A DNA stretch of 64,000 nucleotides from Kitagawia praeruptora (taxonomy: Eukaryota > Streptophyta > Magnoliopsida > Apiales > Apiaceae), in the NCBI GenBank assembly GCA_037693485.1, contig CM075352.1:67086001-67150000 (forward strand), given 5' to 3'. Both the position numbers and the translations under genes were made by a program. Every line of letters starts with the position of its first letter. Positions within the stretch are counted from its first letter, which is position 1. Below the pieces are notes generated by a model that did no database searches, was not told the origin of the DNA, and saw only the letters and a list, made by a program, of their open reading frames with translations. Of this stretch, positions 42,572 to 53,932 are shown piece by piece.

Positions 42572-42576
42572 CTTGT

Positions 42577-42640
42577 AGTTTCATATTTCCCTCCATTTCC
42601 CTCATTTCTTACTCATCTAACTCAACAACAATTCTTTGAG
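42577..42640. other. Short flank between two retroelements
   Basis: 64 bases of pre-insertion sequence right of the Tat element. Read on the minus strand it forms an open frame that can continue into the Glu/Lys-rich frame left of the Tat element (29320 downward). Confidence 0.4.
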
Positions 42641-44131
42641 TGTTTGCACTAAATCACGCAAGCGTACGTGGTCACAAGTAATATAGATATAAGTCGAGTT
42701 CGTTCCCACAGAGATCTGGTTATGGTTTTAATTCAGTAGATGTACCTATGCAACACTGTATGATTATTATTCACTGCTAAGACAACTAACAAATTTGGGT
42801 TTAATAAACTAAATTAACTAAGAAGTAAATTAACAAACTAAGAATTAACTAACTAACAAGAATTTAAATCAAATTACTTCTGCAAGAGAAAACATGGGAT
42901 CCTAACTTCATTAAATACTTCGCTTAGATCTAACGCCTTTAATCACTAAATGTAATGGATATGATATCTGATCGGACAACACAAAACAAGTACACGCTAC
43001 CTGTCAGCATACATATACCAAACTACCCATACATCCACAAAAGAGATAGAATATGAATAGACACCAATTATGCTTAGACCCTATATGTCTATAGAATTTG
43101 AAAACATAACGGTTGAAGAACAAGTTATCCATAATGATCACATAGGGCAATATAAGTATTCTCATCTCATACTACGAATCATGTCGATAAACAATCATGA
43201 ATCTATGCTAGCATGGCAAGTTCTAAATCTCAAGATCCACTTTCACTTCACAAGAGATTAACAAATTAGATGTTCATGACGCATCTACCAATTAAGCATA
43301 ACCATACGAGGATATCAGATATGCATCACACACAGATCTTTAAAGCATCAAAATACTAAAGCTCCATAAATAAATCTGTTAGAATCCCATGACAACGATT
43401 AGTTCGTAATTGAACCTCTCGTCATCATGGGATCTGATGAAACCATGATAAAAACAAAGTATGAAAAGATACAAATAACCCTAAATAATTGATATGTAAT
43501 GGTTCTTAGATGATATTTTTGATGTGCCCCAAGGTGTGTATTTATAGCCCCAAGTGTCTTCTTTTCCAAGCAATTACCGTCTTTGAATTAGGATAGAATT
43601 CCGGCAATTTCCTTTCTTGAATGGATTAGAATTGCAATTCCCATGTTTAAAACAAATTCTGGAAGTTTCTGGTCGTCCAAAACAATCTCCATATGAATTA
43701 GGTTAAGACTTGAGGCAGTTTCCCATTCTGAGTTGAAGTCTGGAAATTTTCTGGAAAAACAGCCGCAACTCCGCGCGGCCGCGCGCGCCTCCCATATAAA
43801 TCCAGCGCCCGCGCGCTCTGAAATGCTGACAACCTGCCCCGCGCGCCCGCGCGCCTTCCCTATGTATTCTGGGCGCGCCCGCGCCTGAAACTCTTTCAGC
43901 AGACTGATTTCTTTCCTTTACTGTTTTCTTCTCTACTTTCCTTTGCAACTTCAACCACTTGTTCTTCTTGAGTTAAAAACACATATAAACACTGAAAATC
44001 CCATACTTGCACCTGGAAGTATATCCTGCACAATTCTCACAAAACACGTTAAAACATACCAATACTTGAGATACAAACCACCAATTTAAGCCGAAATAGA
44101 ATGATCCAAGTGGATATAAATCCACTTATCA
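42641..44131 (-). repeat. 3' LTR of Athila-like element A (minus strand), 1491 bp
   Basis: Minus-strand start TGATAAGTGGATTTATATCC at 44131 follows a polypurine tract; minus-strand end GATTTAGTGCAAACA at 42641. It has a TATAAATA box (43539-43546) and, downstream of it, the TTGTGACCACGTACGCTTGCGTG stretch near the end. The U3 part holds a very GC-rich cluster (43771-43882). No gene is encoded; the minus frame at 43703-43954 reads through the GC cluster. Confidence 0.75.
43771..43882. repeat. CpG-dense GCGCGC cluster inside LTR A
   Basis: Three related blocks (CGCGCGGCCGCGCGCG, GCGCCCGCGCGC, CCGCGCGCCCGCGCGCC, and a last GGCGCGCCCGCGCC) about 40 bases apart in otherwise AT-rich DNA, a few hundred bases upstream of the LTR's TATA box on the minus strand. 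Confidence 0.85.
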
Positions 44132-44148
44132 CACCCCCAAACTTAAAC
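44132..44148 (-). other. Polypurine tract of element A
   Basis: Minus strand: GGTTTAAGTTTGGGGGTG then TGATAAGTGG. An upstream GAGGACAAGCATTGG box is part of the same conserved junction. Confidence 0.8.
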
Positions 44149-45989
44149 CAATGCTTGTCCTCAAGCATAAACAAACAAAACTATCTACACTAACTAGTAC
44201 CACTTCCGTAGGTGATCACGGTTGCATTTGGCATATGCAACAAGCCCTTTAAACCCCTAGGCAGCCATAGTGGACGAGTAAGGTTTCGTGAGGGCCTATA
44301 GCGAATGTACCCACAAAATCCATGTAACCTAATGCAATGCAATGCATGAATGCAACTAATATGAAAATGCAAATAATCTAGTACTAATATCCTACCATAC
44401 CCTCAAATCCTCTCATGCCATATCAACTTAAGAATCAAAGTAAATGCGCAATGTCTTGGTGTCGAAAGTGCAAGTATTCACATAGTCTACTCAATGAATA
44501 TGCATAAGTTCTCACAAGCCCATGTCAAGTGTAAGAATAAGTTAGTAAACATGCTAAGCCTACAAGAGTACATCTTTGAGACAAAACTCGGGATCTCATA
44601 CGCAAAAACAAGCAACACTCACAATCCACTCAGAAAAGAATATTCACTCAAGAACAAGGGTAAGTGTATCACTCAATTCCAACAAAATCATAAACATGCT
44701 TGACATTTGGTATCAATCTAACTCTTAACACAACATACATCAATGACGATAATCAAAAGGTCTTTATTTGGGTTGTAACGGGGCTAGGGACAAGGTATGT
44801 CAAATAAGCCAAAACATGTGAAGTGTCAAAAGCTAGTAAGTACCATAATAAATCATACATAACACCCTATTTTCCCTCCACATAATTTTTACTAAAACAA
44901 ACACTCGACTAGTCAACTAAAGTAGGATCACAACAACACAAACATGCTCTCATAATTTTTTTTTTCTTTTTTTTCTTTTTTTTCTTTCTTTTTTTTTCTT
45001 TTTTTTTCTTTTCGAGAGCTAAATATAACACAAACAATAATATAAACAATAACAATGATCCCATGAATTTATTACATATGCCGACTATCAAGTAAACAAA
45101 CCCAATTTTCAATATTTCCCCCAAAAGTATGACCAACAATAAACCCCTCCTTGCACACCTTATTACTCCCTTAAGCACTCTACTAGCCTTTGACAAAGTG
45201 GGTTCAAATTAATGTACGACCAATACAAGAAAAATTCTAGGCAAGTAATGTGGTATGTCACCGAAAAATAGGATTAAGCTCAACGGGTTAACTAATTGAT
45301 CATGTAAATATGGTGTGGTAATATGGGAAAATATGTGGTTATTCCTAATGCCTTTATCATTTTAATCGTCAGTTAATGTCATGCGCTTCAAGAAAGACCT
45401 CAAACAACTGCTAGCAATGCAAACAATCCGTGGACACTCAAGCAAACGAATAAATTGCAAATATGTAATAAGGCTCAAAAACTCACTTGGTGGAAAAACA
45501 TACTCAATCCCAAGCAAAAATCTCTCTAACGCACCTACTTGTATTCAAAGCATGCAAACTAAATCATCTTGCACATATTCATGTCCTTCTAATCAATTAC
45601 AACATTCAATAAGTCTACTAGCTTCAACTTACTAGTGTATGTGTGTGCACAAGAACAAAGCATATCACTTCTCAATCAAAAGCGTCAACAACACAAAATT
45701 CCTATCAAGCATGGGTGCAAATGCAAACTATTATGAACTCACATGATATACGAACATTAAAACAAAATGTCCTATATGAAACAAACGTAGATAACACGAA
45801 CATAAATGCATAATTTACTACAACTAATATGCAAAGCATGAAATCCTACATGAACGCATAATACAACAACTACTAATCCCCCAAACCACCCCCAAACTTA
45901 AAATATTCAATGTCCCCATTGAATTGAAGGTAATACAAGGGATAGTAGAAACATACCTAAATAAAAATGCCGAAAAGCGTGGGTTGTGA
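44149..45989 (-). mobile_element. 3' internal region of Athila-like element A
   Basis: About 1.84 kb on the minus strand, homologous over most of its length to 47991-49700 of element B (for example TTGCATTTGGCATATGCAAC, CCCTAGTGGACGAGTAAGG-like and GTAGTGATCACTCA-like stretches). No frame with a domain was found; the 95-codon minus frame at 44909-45196 runs through a homopurine tract. A second G-rich box (TTTAAGTTTGGGGGTGG, about 45889-45901) lies some 1.75 kb before the LTR. Element B interrupts it at 45990. Confidence 0.7.
44946..45019 (-). repeat. Hairpin with T-rich (minus: A/G) loop, element A
   Basis: GCTCTCAT (44946-44953) and CGAGAGC (45013-45019) form an imperfect stem around about 60 bases of T with scattered C. 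The same structure occurs in element B. Confidence 0.65.
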
Positions 45990-47978
45990 TGTGCTAAAAA
46001 TAAACATTTAAATCGCAAGCGCACGATCTTGTTTTGGTATTTTAGATATCGATCCACAGAGAATAATATTTTCGCAATTCTCAATTTTTAATTTAATCGA
46101 ACTAGAACAATTGATGTTGGAAAATTTGGTTTTTACTAATTAACTACTAAAAGGAAATTTAATCTAGCTTGAAAAAAAAAATATTTAAACTAAAAACTGA
46201 ATTTTGATTTTTCACTAATTAAATTAAAATTAGATTTTATTTACAGAAAATTTTAACAAAAATTCGACATAATATATTCGTAAAATCAACTAGCCAAAAA
46301 TAAACCAACAGCAGAATTTCGTGAACTAAAATCTATAAACAACGAAACCATTCTGCAAACAAAACTCAGCTACAAACTAATTTGATACACAGTCGACTCA
46401 GTACTACACAGAAATGCAGGAATCGAATCGCAAAACTCGAACAGGAATTAAACGGAACCAGCAGCACAAACTTGGTAACTTGGCGACACAGCAACGAACT
46501 CGACTTAGCCTAACGAAACACAGAACAAGACTCTAACAACTGCAGAAAATGAAACTGCAACTTGACATTTAACAGTAAAAACGAATTAAACAGCATCAAC
46601 TCGGGGAAAGAAATTCAGCAAAACAGAAAACTCGGCACAGACAACTCAGCAAAAATGATTTAAACATTCGAGATTCAGCAATTAACAACGCTAGACATCG
46701 ACTTAGAAAACTCAAACAACAAACAACGACTCAAAAACGCAACAAAACTACTCCGAAATTAACTCAGCAACATCATTAACTCCCAACAGAAACTCGCAAA
46801 CACAGCAGTAACAAATCAGCAAAACAGAAATCTCAGACATATAACTCGCTAAAGAAATCGAAGAAGAATACAATCGAAGAAGGGGAACAAGAACAGGGGA
46901 GTTGGGTGTTTGAGATTTTGCAGCAAAAGAAAATAAAAGAGGAAGGAAAAGGGTTGGGTTTTCAGCATGTGGGATTTGAAAGAGAATCGAGGGCGTTTGC
47001 GTCGTATGTATTTGCAGTGAAGAAGAAATGAAATCAAGAAAAACAAGAAAAGAAAGCTGGGTTTGTTATTGTGTATGCGAATCGAAGAAAGTAGAGAGAG
47101 ACAGGGGACGATGACTAATACTTCGAATAAAAAGGAAACAGGGCACGAAATTAAAGCTTCGACTTACACAAAAAAAAAACAAGTAAATACAAACCGAAAA
47201 TTAACACTAACACAACGATCTAAAATTATATTATACTAAAACGAGAATTTAGAATTAAAGTGCCCACAATAAAATTGAAATTTAAAGGGGCACAACTAAA
47301 AATTATAACTAAGAACAAGAAAATAAAAATCGTTACTTTCAACCCCAAGTGGTTAGCATTTCGCTACTTTGTCCACTAATCGGATTTACGAAAATAACGA
47401 AAATGAGGTAACATAAAAGAGAAAGCAAGATAAGAAATTAAAGTAAATGAAAATTTGCATTAATTAAAAAGAGAAGTGTTTACAAAATTTAGAACTAAGA
47501 AACAAGAAATGAAATCTACCCTAAAATCTACACTAAAATCTAGGTCCTACTCTAAGTTCTTAATACAAGGGGAATGAGGGGTATTTATAGGATGAAAATT
47601 AGGGTTTAGGGGTGTGTTGGGTTAATCTTGGCCCTACACCTTCATAATGTGGTGGATAAATCCTAGCCATCTAATTGTTTCCTTCCCCTTTAAGCTTTGT
47701 AGAGTGGATCTTGGCCATACACTTATTTAGTGTGTTGGGATGATCTCCACCTTCCATGTGTCCTCAAAGATTCCTTTTCCACCAAGCTCCTAATTCTTTT
47801 TCCTCTTTTCATTTAAGTCCTTTTTCTTCCTTTTTTGTCCTTCCTTGCACTCTTTTTCTTTATTTTGTCATTTCTTTATTTATAAACAAATTTCCTGAAA
47901 TGCAACAAAAGAAATTATTAAAATACGAGTTCAAGCAATAAATAGGTAATAAAAATATGCAAAAATATGCACTTATCA
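45990..47978 (-). repeat. 3' LTR of Athila-like element B (minus strand), 1989 bp
   Basis: Minus-strand start TGATAAGTGCATATTTTTGC at 47978, end TTTTTAGCACA at 45990. TATAAATA at 47582-47589, followed downstream by transcribed-leader-like sequence. It shares with LTR A the TGATAAGTG start and the CGCAAGCG stretch next to its end, but is otherwise different. The open frames inside are low-complexity. Confidence 0.7.
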
Positions 47979-47990
47979 AATGCCCCCATA
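47979..47990 (-). other. Polypurine tract of element B
   Basis: Minus strand: TATGGGGGCATT then TGATAAGTGC, with a CTCGAGGACGATCAAAAG box just upstream, parallel to element A. Confidence 0.75.
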
Positions 47991-49839
47991 CCTATCTTTT
48001 GATCGTCCTCGAGTAAAACAAAAAGAAAAATAAAAAGTCCTATACTCCTTTTCGTAGGTGTAATGGTTGCATTTGGCATATGCAACAAGCTCTTTAAACC
48101 CCTAGGTAGCCCTAGTGGACGAGTAAGGTCTCGTGAGGGCCTATAGTGAATGTACCCACAAAATCCATCTAGTTCGTATAAAAGATTACATGGCAATGCA
48201 TCACCACACATACATGTCCTCTCATGATACATCAACTTAAGAATCAAAATGAATTTGCAAATCTTGGTGTGGAAAGTACAAGGATTCACATAGTCTACTT
48301 AAAGAAGCATGCAAGAGTGATTACAAGTTCATGCCAAGTGCAAAAATTATTGGTAACCATGCTAAGTTTACAAGGGCACACCTTAGAGTCAAAACTTGAG
48401 ATCTCTTATGCAAAAAACAAACAAGCAATACCTCACATTTCACTCACAAAAGAATATTCACTCAAAAAAAGGGTAAGTGTATCACTCAATTCCAACAAAA
48501 TCAAATGCATGCTTGACACTTGGTATCATCCCAACTTAAATCACAACATACATTAATAATGACAATCAAAAGGTCTTTATTAGGGTTGTAATGGGGCTAG
48601 GGACAAGGTATGTCAAGAAAGGCTACAATAAGGTGAAGTGTCAAAAGCTAGTAGTCACCATGAATATCATGCACAACACCAAACTTCCTCCCCACACAAT
48701 TATTATTATTTTCAACAAAAGGACTTGACTAGTCGAATGAAGGAGGATTAAAAAAAACATAAGTATGCTCTCATATGTATTTTTTTTCCTTTTTTTCTCT
48801 TTTTTTTTCTCTATTTTATGAGAGCTATGATAAATGTAAGCAACAATAATCCTCCTTTAGATTTAAGTTGAAAATCGACTAGCCAGGTAACCAACATATA
48901 TTTCCTCAAAAGTTATGAACAAAAGTAAACCCTATTTCACACACCTTATTACTCCCTCAAGTTCCTACTAGCCTTTGACAAATTGGGATCAAGAATACGT
49001 AAGGCTATACAAGAAAAAGGTCTTAGGCGAGTAATGTGGTGTGTCACCGAAAGAATATGATTAAGCTCAAAGGGTTAACTAATTGATCACATAAGCATGG
49101 TGTGGATATTTTTGGAAATATAGGTTATTCCTAAGTGCCTTTATCATTTTATCATCAATCAATGTCATGCATTTCAAGATAGAACTGAAACAAGGGCTAG
49201 CAATGCAAATGACAAGTGGACACTCAAGCAAAAGAATATAAATGCAAAAGATGTGCATATAGGCTCAAAACTCACTTGGTGTAGTAAAACATAATCAATC
49301 TCAAGTAATGGTATCCTCAATGCACCTACTTGTACTCAAATCATGAAGACCAAATCATCTTACACCTAATCATGACCTTCTAATTTCATGCACAATTCAA
49401 ATAAGTTTACTACCTTCACCTTGCTAGTGTAAGTGTGTGAACAAGAACTTTAGCAAATCACTTCTCAAACAAAAGCTAATGGATCACAAGATTATCATAG
49501 CATGCAAGGGTGCATCAAACAACTAGCAATCAATTAACAAGACTAGAATAAAATTAGAACTCTTTTTGTGATTTTTCATTTTTTTGGATTTTTCAATTTT
49601 TATATTTACACTAAACCCCCCCCCCCATACCGAAATCATGCATTGTCCTCAATGAATGCAAAATGAGAGAAATGATAATTGAGCGAATGAGTGGATAATG
49701 AGGAGAAAATACCTGATAAAGAATGACGGGGATTGAAAAATTCTAAAAAGCTATGAACTAAAAATAACGTGCACACACACACACATTGTAACTCCCCCAT
49801 ACCTACATTCTACTATGGGAGGTACAAAACAAATATTTA
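47991..49839 (-). mobile_element. 3' internal noncoding region of element B
   Basis: Homologous to the internal region of element A, with the same order of landmarks: the TTTGGCATATGCAACAAG stretch, the hairpin (48767-48825), and a second G-rich box (TATGGGGGGGGGGG, about 49615-49631). No domain-bearing frame. Confidence 0.7.
48767..48825 (-). repeat. Hairpin with T-rich loop, element B
   Basis: GCTCTCAT (48767-48774) pairs perfectly with ATGAGAGC (48818-48825) around a T/C tract. Confidence 0.75.
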
Positions 49840-50605
49840 CTAACCAATACCTGCTCTCGGAAAAACTATTTTTGTTATACAACCAACATATTTTAGAAAC
49901 TCACCCACAAAAATAGCATAGACCACTCGAACGATCCGATTAGGCACAAGAATAAAACTCATATTCCTAACTTCATCCATAGACCACGAAGATGCTTCTT
50001 TTTGTTGTTTAAGCAAATTAATTACGATAAGATGGTGGTCATGAATATCATGAGTTTCGATGAAAGATGGAGCACGAGTGGAAAAAGAAGAAATAGAAAC
50101 GGGTGAGGGTGGCTCTTCGAAAAAAGTTTTACCAACAGAATTAGGATCACAAGAACTATCCTTATGTTGGGTTTCCCATTTGGAACAAATATTCTTCATC
50201 TCTCCAAACACCTCTTCCGAGGTCAAATCCTTAAAAGATTCGTGAAGCTCTCGATTGGTCTCGCAATGCAATTGAAAATCTTGTTTAAGAAGAGACTCAA
50301 TCTCATGATCGTCCAAATTTGACCTTGAAACAACCTCCTTAACTAGATTAGCTCCTATTGGTTGAGTATGAAGTTCTTTGGGTTTTTCGGGAAGAGGTTT
50401 GGAAGATGAAAGGAAAAGTTCACTAGAAGAAGATGATGGTTGTCTAGGTAAAGCCACAATCTCAGAATCATCGGGATTCTTCGTTTGACCTAGAGAAAGA
50501 ATGATGTCAGCATTAGAATCTTCTTCGTGTGAATCACCACCGAAAGGAGTGTCAACTTGAACATTAGACCTAGGAGAAATTGAAAGGATATCTTCGATAT
50601 ATTAT
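49840..50605 (-). pseudogene. ORF of element B, 5' end cut by the copia insertion
   Basis: The minus-strand frame is open from about 50605 to a stop at 49840, some 250 codons, with no ATG before the break. It is Ser/Pro/Glu-rich at the left (PRQPSSSSSELFLSSSKP), then helical, charged text (HCETNRELHESFKDLTSEEVF), and ends with IVRVVYAIFVGEFLKYVG, a hydrophobic stretch. It occupies the place after pol where Athila elements carry an extra or env-like frame. I recognise no domain. A possible splice donor lies downstream on the same strand (ATCAGGTATTTTC, near 49710). Confidence 0.45.
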
Positions 50606-51781
50606 TTATTTTGGTATTTGTACGATTTATCATAAAATTTAATTACACTTAGTTATCCTCTCCACTAGGTCATTAATTTAATTGATTCCGTCAAAAGTCA
50701 AAAGTCGAATTCTAGCAATATCTATTTTTAATTATACGAGATATTCCATTATTGCGAAAAATTAAATTACATTTTTATGGAATATATCTCTACACCAAGA
50801 CAATAAGATCGAAAAAGAAATATTGATATTTGATATTTTTTAGATCTCTGTTGCGAAATTAATAAGGCGACAGGCTCGAACAAAGAATATTCAAGTATTA
50901 ATATTCTTTAGAGAACTCGTGCTATATTTAAAAACGATCAGTTTTTATTCAAAAATATTCCGCTTCGCACTCAAAATGTTTTTTATCCTCAAGAATATTA
51001 ATGTTCAGTGGTAGAATATTAATACTCATTTTTATCTCGTGCCAGAAATATTTAAAGTAAGTTTTCTCCCATATCTTAAATTTATTTCATTTTCGGAGAA
51101 AATTATTTTAAATACTCAAAAATATTTCCTACACTCTCAATATATTTTATATATTAGGAAATATATTCTAAGTATTTATTCAAGTCATAACATTGGTCAA
51201 AAGATCTATCTAATTCACGGAAAGACCAATCGTATCTTATTCGGAACCGAAATCTGATTTAATCGTATTAAATCCAAATAAAATACTTTCACTTGCTAGA
51301 ATGACTTGAAACTTGAGATGAATCACTTAAATGTTATTTTCAATGCATGGTAAAATTTTCGTAATTTTCTGAGAATTTTGGTCCGGGCACGAAAATCGAG
51401 GCAGTGGGTCCACGTTTGACCACAGTTGACTAAGTCAACATTGACCATAGTTGACCAAAACTTCCAGAATTTCATTTTATGATATTCCTAAATGCTCCAT
51501 AATTTTAGAATTATTTATTGGGAATTTTCGTATTAATCGGGTATTTAATTAACGAAATATGTTACGTATTTATTCGTTAATTGATACGAGTCCGATACAA
51601 TTAATTAGAGCTCAAAACACAGCTGGGATATTTGTGTAGAATACCACTCCCACTTGCAAAGAAACACAATACCACTCCAAAGAAACACAAAACCACTTTC
51701 CACCTCATCAATCCAAGTGCTTTCAATCTCAACCACTCTTTTTTCCTCCAATCTCCACCCTTCCTTCCACCCAACTCCTCC

Positions 51782-51789
51782 TATAAATA
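51782..51789 (+). promoter_or_regulatory. TATA box of the copia LTR
   Basis: CTCCTATAAATAAACCCC, followed by a leader rich in CTCTC. Confidence 0.6.
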
Positions 51790-52424
51790 AACCCCTTCCC
51801 CCAACCATTTTCTAAAAGCTAAAGAGCCAAATAATTGCTGGGATTTTTTAAGTGAAAGCTCTCTAAATATATCCAAACACTCTCTACACCCACTTCATCT
51901 CAAAAACCTTCTCTTTCTTATATATACTTAAATATATCCAAGGTTTTTGTTCCATCAAGCTTAGTTCATCCAACCAAGCTCTCTCCCACCAAGCAAGCTC
52001 CTCTACCACTACTATCCGGCCTCCCGAAGGGCTGCTCAAAGTTCGACCATAAGCCAAAATCCGGTCGAACCTCCGGCGAATTTTTCCGGCGATCTCCAAA
52101 AGTGGTAATTTTTAGCTTCATTATTCGAGTCTTAACCGACCATTTTTATATACGTATAAGAGCTCTATACCTTCATCTTATCTTCTTTATTAAGCTCTTA
52201 TATCGGATCTATATTTGACGACGGTCAAATAAATACATCGAGCTTGATTTGATTCCCTTCTATCACCTTAGTGTTCCGGGGGAAAAGAATCTCAAAGCCA
52301 TAATTAAAACTTTAACGCACTTACTTTGGCCATTAATATTTTATTGTTGTGTGGTGTGTTTAATTACTCGTACGTGTGTGTTAATCTTGACGCGTAATAG
52401 CGTGGCGCAAGCCTTTTATATATT

Positions 52425-52578
52425 TTCCGCACTTTTTATTCTCGTCCTCACACTTGTGAGTGATTTTACTTTCCGCACTTTTTCTTCTCGTCCTCACACT
52501 TGTGAGTGATTTTATTTTCTGCACCTTTTTTTTTCCTCGTCCTCACACTTGTGAGTGATTTTACTTTTCGCACTAATT
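52425..52578 (+). repeat. Three-copy repeat with CTCACACTTGTGAG palindrome in the LTR
   Basis: Units of CCGCACTTTTT...TCGTCCTCACACTTGTGAGTGATTTTA occur three times about 45-50 bases apart; each has the palindrome CTCACACTTGTGAG. Confidence 0.85.
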
Positions 52579-53369
52579 TAACGCATAATAGCGGCCCTCG
52601 GTTTATCCTATAGATAAAACGAGCTACTTTTCTGCACGTGTGTGTTTTATTTGTGTGTTGTGTTTAATTGGCCAAATTAATATTAAAAGTGCAAATTGTT
52701 AAAGTAATATTGTAACACTCTCGTTTAAAATATAAATACGGATAGTCTAATCCAAGACAATATCGAACGAGAAGTTGTTTATCAAAGATCCTTAAGCTAT
52801 AAAGCTTTTACAAGGACTTGATTTATACATTACTTCGAAAATAGACGTATTTTCAATAAAGAAGTAATTTTAAGTATACTTCGATCTTTATTAAAAGACG
52901 AACCAAAGTATATGATTATAAACCTTATAAGCCTACGAGCTTAAAGGACTTAAATATTTACAAACTCCGAGATATATTTAAATCTCATCATACGAAGTAT
53001 TGTATTAAAAGTATTCTTCGATCTACAAGTCATTTCGACTAAAGAATACACATAAAGTCATAAGCATATAAAGCTTATTGAACTGATCATAATTAATATT
53101 CGTGTAAGAATATTATATTCACCCTAGGACATATTAAGTCCAAAACCTCTCTATATTACGGTTTGTTTCGTAGATATTGTTTTCTAAGTTTTGCAGTGAG
53201 GTGAAGTTAAAGTGAGGTGATTCTCGTTCTAAGACCCAAGTCCTAGGCACTAGCGGGGAGTTAGTGGCCTTTGTACCGTGAAGAAGAGGAAAGACCCAAG
53301 ACCTTTCATCTAAGATCCAAGACCGGCAAAAGCGAGGAATTCAAAGACTACACCAAGGGTTCTACATCA

Positions 53370-53540
53370 ACTTTGAAGAAGTAGCGGGGAGTTGTTGTCT
53401 AAGATAAGTTGTGTAGGTTTCACAATGACTTTGAGGGAGTAACGGGGAGTTACGGTCCAAGACAAGTCTTGTGGGTATTACATTTATTTTGAGGTAGTAG
53501 CGGGTAGTTACGTATCAAGATAAATATTTGTAAGGTTGTG
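53370..53540 (+). repeat. Degenerate three-copy repeat near the LTR end
   Basis: AGTAGCGGGGAGTTG, AGTAACGGGGAGTTACG and AGTAGCGGGTAGTTACG recur at 50-60-base spacing, each followed by CAAGA(C/T)AA-like text. Confidence 0.65.
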
Positions 53541-53855
53541 TAAGGCTTCTCCGCCTACTATAAAGGAGTCTCTTTATAGTGGAAGAAATCTCGAGTCCGG
53601 AGAGGAGCTCGGGGACTGGAGTAGGGGTGAGCGAATCCATTAGGGGTTGCGCCATCGCGAACCAGGATAAAATCTCCTGTGTGGTATTTTCTTTCCTTGT
53701 CTTTTACTTCTGCACTTATAAACTGCATAACGACTCGGTAAAGTTTTAAAAAGGGAAAATTATTTTAAAAACGCCATAATAATTTTTAAATTGGTAATTA
53801 AGCTATTCAACCCCCCCTTCTAGCTTAATATAGCCCTCTTACGGGACCTAACAAT

Positions 53856-53866
53856 TGGTATCAGAG
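53856..53866 (+). other. Primer binding site of the copia element (tRNA-iMet type)
   Basis: TGGTATCAGAG, two bases after the LTR end. Confidence 0.9.
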
Positions 53867-53932
53867 AGGTGCTTTTTAACGTGTTTGTTAAGTGATTTGC
53901 AGATTTACAGGCACAACAAAAAGTGATCATAA

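Larger units (their letters stand above)
50612..53853 (+). repeat. Left LTR of the SIRE-like copia element (left border approximate)
   Basis: The right border is firm: ...GGGACCTAACA ends at 53853, two bases before the primer binding site. The left border is estimated from the end of the disrupted Athila-like frame and the first TG after it (50612). No second LTR is in the window to confirm it. It contains TATAAATAA at 51782 and a CT-rich leader after it, then repeats (next two entries). About 3.2 kb is long for this lineage, so part may be other sequence. Confidence 0.55.

Noticed and set aside
44909..45196. Lys-rich minus-strand frame with a hydrophobic segment
   Set aside because: The Lys run is translation of the homopurine loop of a hairpin; the rest is not conserved as a frame in element B.
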